A program made the position numbers and the translations under genes. The notes beneath the pieces are model-generated. The model was not told the DNA's origin. It searched no databases and saw only the letters and a program-made list of their open reading frames with translations. From assembly GCA_003255065.1 (NCBI GenBank), contig QAOA01000527.1, positions 351,383-415,382 on the forward strand: a stretch of DNA of 64,000 nucleotides. Reading direction: 5' to 3'. Shown here one piece after another: positions 1-12,281 of the stretch (its first letter is position 1; every line of letters starts with the position of its first letter). Source of the DNA: Cercis canadensis (lineage: Eukaryota > Streptophyta > Magnoliopsida > Fabales > Fabaceae).

Positions 1-1733
1 CCTCTGTTCATGTGCCGCTCACAATACTTCTGGTCAACCACGGCATCTCTCGAGCACCGCCATTTCTTCCCATCTGTTCTACGACACCTCCCTGGCTCAG
101 GATCGGTGTTGTTCGAGAATCCCAGATGGAAAGCTCCCCAACCCACTACAACAAACAAAAATCCCATTACAGTACCAGTTATAGTAATTCAAAAGATACC
201 CCTTTCTCTGTTTTTCATTTATTTATTTTTTTGAAAAGTAAATGTCCCTTCCAGTTATACAACTTCAAAGAGGGAAATATGCAAATCTAGTTAATGTAAA
301 AATAAATAAATAAATAAATATATCCAGGTTTGTTATTTCGGCAAAGGAACATACATGTATTGGGTCTCAGAAGTCCGCTTGAATAGTTACAGAAGCCAGC
401 AGAATCAAGCGCTTTTCTTATGGGGATAAGCAGATGAGAAGGTACGGGCACATTTGCAGTTATGCACTTGTAGATCAAGGCCTGGTGTTCCAGTTCCATC
501 CACTGTGACGGAGTGAATGGCCCTCTGGTACCTGTAAAAACCCCATGCATGCTTCCAGAACTGTAACCTGATTCATTATAACCCCAAAAAATAAGGTAAA
601 ACATAGTAAGAACACAGAGACACAGAAAGCCAAATTTAAAGCCATTTCATAAAGGGGGGGAAGAAAAAAAAGGAGAGCGAATCAGCGAAAAGAGGCGTGA
701 CAGAAGACAGAAGTATTATCTGTAGTGTGCAACATTTAAAAGGAGTAGAATAATTATAGATTTTTGGTGCTTTGATTGAAGAAATAACAGTCAACTTTGC
801 GTGTGTGATGGAAAGGGAAAGAAAAGATTATAGAGAAAGAGAGTACAGGACAGAAGTAATCAAAAATTTGGAGCTTTTCTTGCTCCTATACCTCTATCTC
901 CTGGCTTCATATATTTTTCTCCTTTAGTACCCTCTAGTTTACTGTGCAAAATTATACTAAAATCCATCTCCCTAAAACGGGGAAGACAGAGATTTTGGGA
1001 GGAATTTTTTTGTTTCACTTTTCTCTTGACAAGACTCAAAACAAAGACCACTCATATATATACATATATTTCCCTGAAAAGACCTTCCATCAGTACTGTA
1101 GAATCAGACCGTAATGACCCAATAACGACCCATATTTTGGCTCCCATAAATCACAAGGGATATATCATTTTCCAAAACCAACAAACTTAACATTCATTCA
1201 CCGTAATCCACAACTCTACCCCACTTTTCCATTAACTCCCCTCCTCAAATCACAAACAAAATAGTTATATTCACTTACCATTTCTTGTAAAATAATGAGA
1301 AGGACCTCAAATGGTAGTAAAATATTTATATTTAGATACCTGTATGTCTGCTGTAACTAGATAAGGGATGGTAAGAGTAAGGCAATGTGGCATTTGGGGA
1401 GTTGGAGTTTTTTTCCAGTAAGAGAGGTTCTGATTTTGGAGAAGAGAAGCTAAGCATTTGGGGTTGGTGCTGCTGGGAATCAGAAAAGAGAGTGGCGTTA
1501 GATCTCAGTAAAGAGTTTCTGTGGTGAAGCAGCATTGCTTTGGAGGCAGTAGAGACATCATCAGTCTTAGCGAGTTTGGAGCTTCTCCAGTCATCTTCAG
1601 CGTTGCCAGATCTCTCCTGCTTAAGGAACCCAGATCCGTACCATTTCTGCTTTGTTTCAGGATCTGAAGCAAGAGAAGCAAACCCAGTTTCTGAACCCAC
1701 CAACCCATCTAAACCCACCGCACCAAGATCCAT
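1..1733 (-). CDS. GRF1: Growth-regulating factor (GRF1/GRF2 type), 5' part; exons 1340-1733, 355-567, 1-145
   Basis: GRFs are nuclear, plant-specific transcription factors that pair with GIF co-activators to drive cell proliferation in young organs. Three exons join in phase to give about 250 residues before the left edge. Residues 1-131 begin MDLG and contain SSKLAKT and MLSFSS stretches shared with Arabidopsis GRF1. The QLQ domain (GIF binding) spans about 148-184, with Q153, L157 and Q160. The WRC domain begins at [17 protein letters not shown] and shows the C3H pattern C223, C233, C244, H247. Splice sites are ACAG|GTATCT and ACAT|GTATGT (donors) and TCAG|GT and GTAG|TG (acceptors). I chose the ATG at 1731-1733 over an in-frame ATG at 1755-1757 because MDLG is the family start. 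The miR396 site known in GRF genes lies just after the WRC finger, so just outside the window. The family is certain; GRF1 versus GRF2 is not. Confidence 0.95.
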
Positions 1734-2048
1734 ATAGCAAATAGAAAAGCCCACCAAAAACTAGATTTGCATTAAGTTTAAGCTTAAGCTGGGGGAATGG
1801 AACATTTCTTCATGGGACAACAAGAGTACACAAGCTCCCGTTGGGAAAGGGAGGCGCATCTTATGGGTTTGGGGTGAAATAGCAGATAGATATGCTCAAC
1901 GCCTTTAAGCTTAAGCTGAAACTGGAAACCGGACTGGTTTTGTTTTTTAAGAGTTGATGTCTTGAGAAAGATAAAATAATTGGAGAGAGAGAGACAGAGA
2001 GAAACTGGTTTTGGTTTTGGGAGAAACTGACCGGACCAAGTTTATATA
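1734..2048 (-). promoter_or_regulatory. 5' leader and TATA box of the GRF gene
   Basis: On the minus strand a TATATAAA box reads at 2048-2041, which places the transcription start near 2010. The inferred leader of about 280 nt holds a GA/CT-rich stretch (1983-2003), common in plant 5' leaders. The start site is inferred only from the TATA position. Confidence 0.55.
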
Positions 2049-2557
2049 TCTCGGACATACTAACAAAAATATGCAATATTATAATATACCATACATAGGG
2101 AGAATTTCATGACTAAAGAATTTATAGTATATTATTTTTGGCTCATGGTCTACTCTACGGATATGGCATGAAAGGGCATTTATGGAAACCTACCCAGCAA
2201 ACCTTGGAATGTAGCTGGACAGAGATGTCATTTCGGGAACCTAGTTTCCAAGTTTGAACGGAAATCCTTTTTGTTAAAAATTTATCATTTTCTTACCTTA
2301 CAAGTATTTAATATATTTGTAATTTTCACTTTTTATAGCATTAGACAGGAATACCAATACCAATAGTGAAAGGAGGAAGGAAGGCAAGGTAGTTTTAGTT
2401 TGCCTTGCAAAGTCCGCTAGCGGTTTCGGACAGACTCGTTCTCACTCATCTTAAAGTTAAAAGGGCCAAAGTAGTGGTGGGCTGCATGAACAAAGATGCA
2501 TAGCCACGTGACACAGTCGCCACTTCGAAAATTCTACCTCATCTCTGTCCTCATCTC

Positions 2558-2589
<32 letters not shown>

Positions 2590-4213
2590 AAAATAATGAT
2601 AAAAATAGGATCCTCTACCTCCCTAGTTTTTTTATTTTCTCCCTAGCTTATAGAGTAGTAGATCTCTGATCTCTCTCAAGTCCCAACCATGGCTTTGATT
2701 GGGCATAACTTGAGGGCAAAGGTACGCTTCCAAGTAGTTCCTGCGCATAAAAGGAGACATAGTTTGAGTTTTATTTCCTTTTAGGAGTCAAAAATACTTT
2801 TTTTGTTTCTTCAAATAAAAGTTAATTCTAGCTTTATACATAAACCTTCCTTCACTTTTTGGTGAGCCGCACATAAATGACCCGCATAAAGACAGTCGCC
2901 CTACGTGCTCACACAATTATAGGCTACGCTTTGTTTCTCTCCAAACGGCTTCTCAACATCATTATTATCAGTCAAGAACAAGACAAGCTAAAAGCATTGA
3001 AAAATTACACAACCTAATTAAGAGATCGGTTTGGTTTGGTTTCCTTTAGTTTGCTGGTCAAAGCAAATTGGTTATGCAATTGCCAATATTCTTGACCGTG
3101 TCACTGGGGAGGGCATTGCATGTGTCGCAAGATTTGCGAGCATTACTATATTGGAAATCCAAAGCACATGACATGGCCACCCTCTTAGAATAAAGAAGCA
3201 GAAAGAATAGAAGTATAGGAGCACATGACCTCCTATATTAATTCTTTTTTCCACTCTTTTTAAAAATAAAAAATAAAAAATAAAAAATCTAAGAACATGT
3301 CCTCCTATATATAATATAGTGTCTTTGTCATCTTGAAACTTTCCTTTTTACAGCAAATTATAATGTTCCAACTGATTTTGAAGTCAAACGGACCATATAT
3401 TTTTATTTTTTTTTAAGTTGAAAATAGGAACTAGAATTGAACTAAAAAAGTAGCATCTTATTGCTCTCTTTTGGAATTTAAATTTTACCTTGATGCCATG
3501 CTCTCTCGGCATACAGAAGCAGCAGAATTTTTCTTCTTGAAATATTAAATAGTTGCCCAAAAATTAATAAATGCGAGCAGAAAGGAAAATAAAGTAGAAA
3601 ACTTAAAAAGAAAGGGGTGAAATATTTGAATGAAGCTGTATGTGTTTCCTTATTTTTAGAATATTCGAATGAGGAAATTCGTTAGCGTCTTGAAAACCTG
3701 GAAAAAAAGTGGGTGTTTCTGTTAATTTAATGAAATGAAAGCGTAAAGATGAAAACAGAATGCATAATATTATGCTGTCCATATCCATATTCGGGACAGC
3801 TTTACAATACTTCGGTACCAATCAAACCCATAAAAAGCCAAGATTTGGCCATGCATTTGATCATTTATTTGTGGTCTTTAAACTTTGGTAGGTTTAATTT
3901 CCAAATGCTTTCCAAGACAGAAGGAATACATTATTATTCTACTTCCCTAACGTGCAGGGAAGATAGCATATTAAGATTAAGCTGTATCCCTCCCAGTCCC
4001 AGACCATTTTTTTTTGCATTTGACCTTTGAGACCCCACCAAGGGCCTCTGTTCAACGTTGCAGGGAACATAGATTTATTTCCTCCGATATTCAGACCCCA
4101 AAATAAGATCCGCATTCATAGAGGATAGACCATATAAGAATGCAAAATTTTGGTACAATCACAAAGTGGTCACCGAGAAATCAATTAATACATTACACAC
4201 GTAATTCGTGTAT
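2049..4213. other. Intergenic; distal GRF promoter, CT microsatellite, no gene
   Basis: There is no recognisable coding gene. A G-box (CACGTG) lies at 2505-2510 and a CT dinucleotide run at 2565-2589. An ATG at 2689-2691 opens a reading frame of about 31 codons with a possible GTACGC splice donor after 11 codons, but no following exon was recognised. The rest is AT-rich, with short A/T runs. Confidence 0.5.
2565..2589. repeat. CT dinucleotide microsatellite
   Basis: About 12 CT units in an unbroken run, followed by AT-rich sequence. A pyrimidine run of this kind is typical of plant core promoters and leaders, but no gene is attached to it here. Confidence 0.9.
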
Positions 4214-4750
4214 TGAGAACCAACAAAAAAAATATTATATATATGAAGTATTTTAACTGGGTATGGTATGGTAAGCAGTAAACTATGAAATGGAACAAAG
4301 AATACGTGGGTTGTGGAATGTTGGCAGGGAGCAGATAGAAATAGATGTCGCTTTAGAGAGAGCATTCCCATTGTTACCTGCAAATTAACTGAGCAGAAGA
4401 AAGAAATTGTAGTTGGCTCTTAAAACAAGCTGCATTCAAGTACTTTGGACTTTCAAGCGGCTATTAATATATGTGTACTGCNTGAGAACCAACAAAAAAA
4501 ATATTATATATATGAAGTATTTTAACTGGGTATGGTATGGTAAGCGGTAAACTATGAAATGGAACAAAGAATACGTGGGTTGTGGAATGTTGGCAGGGAG
4601 CAGATAGAAATAGATGTCGCTTTAGAGAGAGCATTCCCATTGTTACCTGCAAATTAACTGAGCAGAAGAAAGAAATTGTAGTTGGCTCTTAAAACAAGCT
4701 GCATTCAAGTACTTTGGACTTTCAAGCGGCTATTAATATATGTGTACTGC
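4214..4750. repeat. 268-bp tandem duplication split by one N (probable assembly artefact)
   Basis: Bases 4214-4481 recur at 4483-4750 with about one difference (agcagt against agcggt). A single N at 4482 separates the copies, and the right flank continues only after the second copy. This is the same arrangement as at 9062, 12567, 13089 and 38105. No gene is affected. Confidence 0.9.
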
Positions 4751-5542
4751 CATTGTCTCCCAGAGATGGGATTCTCGGCAATTTTGTCTTCCCAGTCAAC
4801 TACACCACTTAGTGTATCTAACTAACTAAAAGTACCTAGGCCAACTGTAATCAATCTCCACATCCAACCGTTAAATTTAAATACCATTAATCTTGATTAA
4901 CAATATTGAACTGGGAGACTGAAAAATATACATGTTCAACCGGAAATTCATCTGTTTTTATGAGATCATTATATATGTTCATTATCGCTTCAAAATTCCA
5001 ACTATTCCCAAACGTGTTATCAACTTATGAAAGGGAAGGGAAATACCTTCCTTTTATCTCAATATTCGTTTGACAAGTGTGGAAAAAGTAAAAATTACGA
5101 GTATCTTATTTCATAATTTGAAGAGAAGGGTCTTAGATTACACAATTATATATCGTTGAAGGTAGCTTACCAAAGAAGAGAAAATATTGATGTTTTTAAT
5201 AAATTACATAAATTAAAGACGATTTTAATATTATTCAATTATATACTATTTAATTTTAAAATAACTGTATAAAATTGTCTATAATATCACTAAACAAAAA
5301 AAATATAATGTATAACATTATTATTTTTACTAATTTTAACAAAAATGTCGCCAGTCGCCCAACTCTTACACACAGTATCATTGCATCAAAATTAACTTTA
5401 AAACATTTACAGTGGTGATTTTATTTGTTAAGGATTAATCTGGTGAACTAGAAGTGTAGAACAACAAAAATGTCGTGGCTAATAAAAAAGCGGGCTGATG
5501 TATCCATATCAAAATTGAATGCAAGGAAGACAGCCCCAGTAC

Positions 5543-5643
5543 GGGGCATCCAGCTAGCGCCTGTATAGCTTAATTATTCTTTACCATAAAGTTAATAGTA
5601 GCTCGGTAAAAGAAATAAAAAGTAAACCGTAGCTGGACGCCCC
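5543..5643. repeat. Imperfect inverted repeat (hairpin, about 101 bp)
   Basis: The arm GGGGCATCCAGCTA (5543-5556) pairs with TAGCTGGACGCCCC (5630-5643) with one mismatch. An inner pair, ATTCTTTACC (5576-5585) with GGTAAAAGAAAT (5605-5616), extends the fold. It could be a small MITE or a transcribed hairpin. I recognise no known microRNA in it. Confidence 0.5.
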
Positions 5644-6416
5644 AAGCTAGTGACCTTATGATTTACATAATCATGAGACACGCAATTCTTACTCTATGAT
5701 AGATAATGAAATTTGAAGGGCAACAAAGGCAATGTGAAGAGATTATGAGCATTGTTCACACTAATTATAAGATGGATAGATGATAATATCGTGTTAAAAA
5801 TAGTTGATCAAATTCAAACTTATAAAAGATCATTGTATGCATTAAATATTATAAAATGTAAATCCCACCTATGAATTATTAGTAAGATGATAATATGATT
5901 TATTGTTACGTGTTTATCATCTTTCTTTATTATCAATGTAGATCACACAATTTTAAAATCTACTTAAAAATTGTATACTTTATGTTTCATACAATTGTTT
6001 TTTCTTCATATTTGTTCGTCTTGTATATACAGCATGAGAAGATGTAATTCGTCCACTCACATACTATTTTGCTGGACCACACACCCTCGCCGATATTCTT
6101 CAAATAAAACATAAAATCCTAGGATTTTTCTATTTTTATTCTCAAAACAAGTTACAATAACCTGGCGCGTGAGCGAGACTTGTTGGATTCAGATCTAATT
6201 CATTATTTTCTTTCCACAAAAAGGCTAAAAATTCAAAAATAATAAACCAACGAGAAGATAATATCCATCGTACGTATGGTGACAAATATCTTTGCCTATT
6301 CACTTTATTGACGGATATTTTTAATAAGATCAATTTTATAATATTATATTATATTAATGCAATAAGTATATGTATTTTTTATATTTTATTAAATATATAT
6401 ATTATTTTATTTTTTA

Positions 6417-6441
6417 AAATAAATTTAAAAATAATTAACTT
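6417..6441. repeat. Core of an AT-rich dispersed repeat, second copy at 59681-59705
   Basis: A 25-bp stretch is identical at 6417-6441 and 59681-59705, and both lie in about 150 bp of similar AT-rich sequence (about 6310-6470 and 59590-59750). This suggests two decayed copies of one non-autonomous element, though low complexity makes a chance match easier. Ends could not be set. Confidence 0.35.
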
Positions 6442-6599
6442 ATACAAATATTATTTATATATTAATTATTCTCTCTCTCGTATTATATAATTGAGTCCTT
6501 GAAATGAAGGACAGAGAGAGAACCGGACCAGCGGTCCTCTTTTAAAAGGGAGAGAGAGAATAAAAAAACAAAAAAGAGAGGGATTGGGTACATTGACAT

Positions 6600-6641
6600 T
6601 GACGTGTCAACAGCGGGTGTGGTAGTGATAGCGCCACGTGG
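6600..6641. promoter_or_regulatory. ACGT/G-box cluster without an assigned gene
   Basis: TGACGTGTCA (6600-6609) and CCACGTGG (6634-6641) are two ACGT-core motifs 24 bp apart, the kind bound by bZIP and bHLH factors and typical of ABA- or light-responsive promoters. No convincing gene lies on either side, so function is speculative. Confidence 0.3.
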
Positions 6642-6789
6642 GACCACGGCATGGCCCTCTATCATATGAAATGAAATAAAAAGTATGCAGTAGAGTCCAA
6701 GTAGGCAATTAGCAAAAGGATATGAATGAGAGAAAGTGGTGGGTTGATATTTGAGGGTTCAAGAATCGAAGTGAGCAGCATATAAGAAA

Positions 6790-6815
6790 AAGAAGAAGAA
6801 GAAGAAGAAGAAGAG
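6790..6815. repeat. GAA trinucleotide microsatellite
   Basis: About eight GAA units. They produce Ser- or Glu-rich chance frames that are not genes. Confidence 0.85.
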
Positions 6816-7748
6816 GTGGTGTTGGGCTTAAAGAGAGCGAGATGGACATAGAGGAGGTTCGCCTCCCCTTTGCCGACATGTTTTGGGTTGGGCCCCACCT
6901 CTTTTATGCTTGTCCTACTTGCGTCACCTTCGTACATCTTAACGGGCCTTTTTATTGCCAGTGGGCCCCCACTACCCACTTGATTTCCCCTGCCCCCGCC
7001 CCTTTGCTTGGATTTCGCTCAACTCAATCAACCGCTGGACCTCATCTCATCCCCTTTTTCTTTCTTTCTTTTTTCTTCTTTCCCGCCTTCTTTTTTCAGA
7101 CAAATTTATCTTTTTTACTCTTATTTTTCAAAAATATTGAATCATATACAGATATATAAATAATTTAAAGAATTTGGAGAAAATAAATTTCTAATTCTGC
7201 CTCCTCTTGTGTTGATGACATAGAAATGCAATCAACATTGAAAGAAAAAAATTTTAATATCACATACATTGGTTGAATGGACAGAATTTAAATCATAAAA
7301 GGAAAAATTTAAATTAGGTTAATCGTATTAATATGATATAGTTTAAGATTAAATAGATTTAAAAATAAAATGATGGAGGAGTTGATGAGAGAGGGAGTAG
7401 CATGAGTTTAACGGACATGATTAGACGAAAGCCAAAGGCTTAGATTTTGAGTCCGACAGGGCACAGGTTCCAGCATTTGGATTTGATTGGGTGGCGATAA
7501 GGTTCCTCTTCTTTCATACTTCAATTCATGGTTTCCCCAACGCCAAGTATTACGCTTACGCTAGCTAACAATTGGTTCTCTTGATTAGACATTTAGAGCT
7601 GAGGCCTACACCCCATAGTCTATAGACTCTCACATCACCTAAATCTATTACCTACATCATCATTCATTTGCCAATCCCAGTCAAATTAGAGAGCCCAAAA
7701 ATGGTTACACACTACCTAAATATTTATTGCCACTTCTTCATCCTCCAC

Positions 7749-7898
7749 GGATTTAGATACGACTATGTCATTTAGATTTGAGTTATTAATTTTATTAAAG
7801 TTTATTTTAATTATTAAATATTAATATATTTTAATAATTAAAATAAATTGTAATAAATAGACGACTCAAATTTAAATAACATGACCAGATCCAGATCC
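7749..7898. mobile_element. Short fold-back MITE (about 150 bp)
   Basis: The left end begins GGATTTAGAT and the right end, read on the other strand, begins GGATCTGGATCTGG. The arms align without gaps through a shared ATTTGAG block. The centre is near-palindromic, with TTTATTTTAATTATTAAA pairing with its complement at about 7800-7850. The 'GGATCTGGATC' terminus resembles MITE ends common in plants. No clear target-site duplication was found, so superfamily is open. Confidence 0.6.
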
Positions 7899-8062
7899 AG
7901 ATCCTTCTCCTACCACCCTCACACATAGTTCCATTCTAATTTTTAACCGAATCAATGTTTAAGTGTAAACAAATTGAGTTATACACAATTTTAAAACAAT
8001 TTAATATGTTTAATTAAAGCTTAAATATATATAATCAAATTCCTCTTATCTCTTCCTTAATG

Positions 8063-8672
8063 CTATGTTTGGATGTGGAAAAAAATGAGAGAAAAGACAA
8101 TAAAAAAAGAGAAAAGTGGAGGAAACATATTTTCTCATATTTGGATGAGTAGAAAAAAATAATACGAAGAGAAATCGTTTTATCTTGTTTAATTGTGTAG
8201 AAAAATAAAGAGAAATAAAATTGTTAAATGTAATGTCAAAACTGCCCCTAATAACAAAGATGCCCCTCCTTTATTGATGAGGGTATTTTGGGAAATGGGG
8301 ATTTTGTCATCTCTTTATTTTCTCTTTATATTTGGGGAGATTATTTTTGGGTGAGACTCACGCCTTTTTTCTTCTTCATTTTTTTTATTTATCTTATTTT
8401 TACTTAACAACTAAACAAGAAAAAAATTTATCATCACTCATATTTTCATCCTCTATTTATCTATTCTCAATTTTTATCCCATCTAAACCCAAAGTTTTGT
8501 CCCAAATTTGGAGAAAAAATTTTAGGTGAAACCCAGAGTACTTTTTTTTTTCTTCTGTTTTCTTTCTCCTCTCTTTTCACCCATGCAATCCAAACAAGAT
8601 AAATTGTAGTTTCACCTCACTTTTCTATCCTCTTTTTCTTTCCACCCTATTTTTCTTCCAAACCAAACACAG
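8063..8672. mobile_element. Candidate non-autonomous element with TGTTTGG-type terminal inverted repeats
   Basis: The left end CTATGTTTGGATGTGGAAA matches the reverse complement of the right end, CTGTGTTTGGTTTGGAAGA, over about 28 bp with mismatches. Nested copies of the same theme occur inside (TTTGGATGAGTAGAAAA near 8143 and CCATGCAATCCAAAC near 8582), so the element is partly self-complementary. Low-complexity A- and T-rich sequence fills it. No target-site duplication or transposase was seen. It may be a hAT- or Mutator-related MITE. Confidence 0.45.
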
Positions 8673-8971
8673 GGTAAGATTGAGCTTTGGAATGTCTAAT
8701 TAATGCCCACATGCTGATACTCAACAGCTGGAAGCTTTCTCAAATAAATATAACATGTATAATTCAACCTGCATACTCAACAGCGGTTTAATTATATTTA
8801 TTGACATTTCTCAATTCAATAGAACTCTGAAGTTAATTATGGCCTTCAATAAATAGAAGTAGCTAGGCTAATCTTTGTCACTGTTTAGATGGTAGATTGT
8901 TAACATATATATAAGAAACATATCTCTCATTCTGTAACATTTGCATTATATGGCGGTCGTTTTACACTACA

Positions 8972-9151
8972 CCCCCATAAAAGCACAGCAATACACTCTC
9001 ACATGAAACATTTAAATTGTACTGAATTAATCCAAGTATTTGATTTTACTAAAAAAATCAANCCCCCATAAAAACACAGCAATACACTCTCACATAAAAC
9101 ATTTAAATTGTACTGAATTAATCCAAGTATTTGATTTTACTAAAAAAATCA
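8972..9151. repeat. 90-bp tandem duplication split by one N (probable assembly artefact)
   Basis: Sequence beginning CCCCCATAAA at 8972 is repeated at 9063 after a single N at 9062, with a few substitutions. The right flank continues only after copy two. The layout matches the other single-N duplications. Confidence 0.88.
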
Positions 9152-12100
9152 CAAAATCTTATAATGACTTAGTATAAGTGAAAATAATGAATTCTCTTAA
9201 AAATACATAAACAACATGATACGTGAAAAAAATACACACACATATAAAATAATACTTTTTTTTATAACACATTGTTTATATATTTTTAAGAAAATTAATT
9301 ATTTTCACTAATATTAAATTACTTAATTTTTGCTATAGTCAACTTGGAGAAAGGGATGGTGTGCGTAGAAACCTTCTATTGTATTAAGTGGCGTAGGTTA
9401 GAAGGGATGGAGGTGGCTACTGCCCTGCAAGTTTTATTTTATTTTTATGTAATTTTCTTTAGAAAATTCAACATGGCCCCTCTTAAATTTTTTAAAAATT
9501 CAATATAATTCTTCAAAGATTTTACTCAAAGCTCGATCACTTATTATATTGCCATGGTCTTTTAACTGTTTACGTTGAATTATCTACATGCTAAATGAAA
9601 AGGATCGAGGACTCAGAGGGAGTAGGAAAAGAGACAACACGTTACTGAAGTCGACTTCCATTTATTGAATGCAATCTTATGCATGCGGAGTCTAGTGAAG
9701 ATAGGTGTAGAAAACAAAAAACATGGCTAACCAAATTTAGGTTTTCTTTTGGAAAGATTGGTCAAGATTCGTGTAAAATTATAGAGAGGAAGCAACTACG
9801 GTTTACACGACACCTGGGTTGGGGGACTGCGGCTACAGAACTCTCCACCCACCCTATTTTGTGATTGTTTTACATTCCCCCTTGTCTTTGACAAGAAAGG
9901 GAAGAACAACAGGGAGAATTCTAGAAAGCCTAACCAAACATGATGATTTTAGAGGGAAAACATATCATATAGGTAACCCATTTGAGCTCATGATGCTCAC
10001 GTGACCATATATAGAATAATATATATATTACTTTTCCTCCATTTTATAGTTTCCCACTTCCCTTTGCTTGAGTTGCGTAGCTAGCAAGCGTAGCATATGC
10101 CGCGGCTTGTTGGTCCTGCCAAAGGGACCACCTGGGGCCCCTAACGAACTGTGTGGGTTATGTATGATTTCACTTCTTTCTCTGTTACTTTCTGAGTTTG
10201 AGTAACCATCAGTTTCCAAGACATTTGTGCATGGAATACAATGCATGCGTTGGAAAATAGCTAGTGCGTTAGTTTGCTATAAAAGGGTTTTGCCACAGAA
10301 AGTAGTGTAGCGGGTCAAATGTCTACCATAGGTATTTGTAACCAAATTCATTTTTAAATGCAATTAAAGAAAAAACAAACAGACTACTGGTATCGATACA
10401 TGAGCATAAGAAAACAAGACCCTAATTTTTCTAAGGTTTCCAAGTTCAAGGGGGTGTGTAATCCTAAAGGTATGTCTTATCACCTTTGTTCTTTGGTCAA
10501 ATAAAGAAAGAGTAGCATTAATGTTTAAGCAGCAACTATATGTTCTCTCGTTCTTCCTTGTCCCAGTGTTTAGCTAGGTGTATCCATTTGGGTGCTCTCC
10601 TAGTAAAATCCATGTTTCCAAGGTTCTCTAGGTCGACTTTCTTACATTTTTTAATCACTTTGATGTCATCATATCTCATTGGTACTTGTATGTATGTGTA
10701 TATATCCTCTCTCTCTCTTACATTTTCATGGCTGCGTGGTTTTCTTTTTTCTTTTGCTAAACAATTAATCGGCATGCTTATTTGTCAATATGAGTTATTC
10801 ACCGAAAGTATATTTAAGCATGCATCTTTTTACTATTTCTAATTAGAATTGGACAGCATGCGCTAAGACGTATATGGATGTCACGTTCTGCAATTCTCAT
10901 GAGCAAAACTACATTAAACAAGTACTACCAAAAAGAAAAGGAAAAAACTACATTGAACAAGTGGTTCTTTGCCTCAATAAAACAATAAACTATCTTTTAA
11001 TTTTTAATTAGTTTTTTTATTTATATGTTATTACAGTTAAGTCTAATTTCTGTTCTAAGCTACATTCCTTCATATCTGGTGGAAAAAAAAAAAAAAAGGG
11101 AATGCGAAGAAGAAAATGGTCCTCGTCCTGTCTCCACAAAATAAGAGTTTAAGCATATATAGTAAGAGGATATGGAAAAAAAAAAAAAAAAAAATAGTCA
11201 GAGAATCGAGCAAGTGAGACGAACGTTGATCAATGCCCAAAAACTAAACGAGGTAGTAAAGTTACAAATTGATATTATAAATTATTGTTATTGTTTTCTG
11301 GGTGCTCAAACTTGTGGTTAAATATTTATAGATGGTTGGATTTTGAGCTGCACTCATGGCATCCATTAGCATTGGCTTTAAAATTGGGAGGACCCAAAAC
11401 CCTAGGAAAATATATGCTTCTATGGAAAAAGAGATCTGAGTATTATATACGTGTGCTGTTTTTGCAACAAGAAGATGAGACCATAAATGATTCAAGTGAT
11501 TATCGGTAAAACCCAGACTAGTTTAATTCTTAAACCGATGCTTCTCATGTCATCCAGTCTTCGTTTTCTATAGTCTAAACTTAAATCACGTCTCCCACTA
11601 ATCCCCTTATAATTAACTAATTAAGTTTGATAACTAAGGCTCTCGGCAAAAAGTCAATTTTATCCATTGTGGCTGGAGATCATAATTTACTAATAGGGGC
11701 ATATTCGACAATTGACTATTTATGAGACCGAGGAATATATACAATAAATGGGTTGTTACTATATGATTATACGTGAATAATCATGGATTATAACACGAAT
11801 TTCTTCAGTAAGACGCTTCTCACATCCAACAACATGGATTATTCAAACCCTCTGTCACATGCAGAGAATTAAATTAAATTAGGGAGATCGGAAAAGATTG
11901 ATTAGATAAATGATTTATTCTTGGTTCTTATATATTCACGTACCTTGAAAGATTAATTATTTTGGGGAGGTGCGATTGTCGAATATTCGCACGCATTAGA
12001 CCAAGTGTTATTATACTAATGAGTAATGAGACACCTCTTGCTTTAGTGTACCTTGAGCTGCAACCCAAACATGTGAGGAAATCTTGGGATTGAGTCCCTC

Positions 12101-12281
12101 TGCCCTCTGGACAAACTTTGTGTTCTTTTTTATTTTTCTTTCTTCTCCCTTCCCCTCTCTTCCTGATTGGATCTTACCTACCCACAAAATAAAAAAAAAA
12201 ATAACCACTTGAACTAATAAGTTCATATAGATGAATGGTTGAAATTTTGAGTTAGGTATTTCAGAAGGACGTAACTAATGA
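9152..12281. other. Intergenic, no gene recognised
   Basis: Reading both strands gave only short frames (under about 100 codons) with no known motif. There are poly-A runs at about 11082-11097 and 11176-11193 and scattered TATA-like AT tracts. Confidence 0.5.

Larger units (their letters stand above)
4751..7748. other. Intergenic, AT-rich, no gene recognised
   Basis: No coding region was recognised. The stretch contains an imperfect hairpin (5543-5643), an AT-rich block related to one at 59.7 kb (6417-6441), a G-box cluster (6600-6641) and a GAA microsatellite (about 6790-6815). A 105-codon frame starting at 6842 ends in Phe-rich low-complexity sequence and matches nothing I know. Confidence 0.5.
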
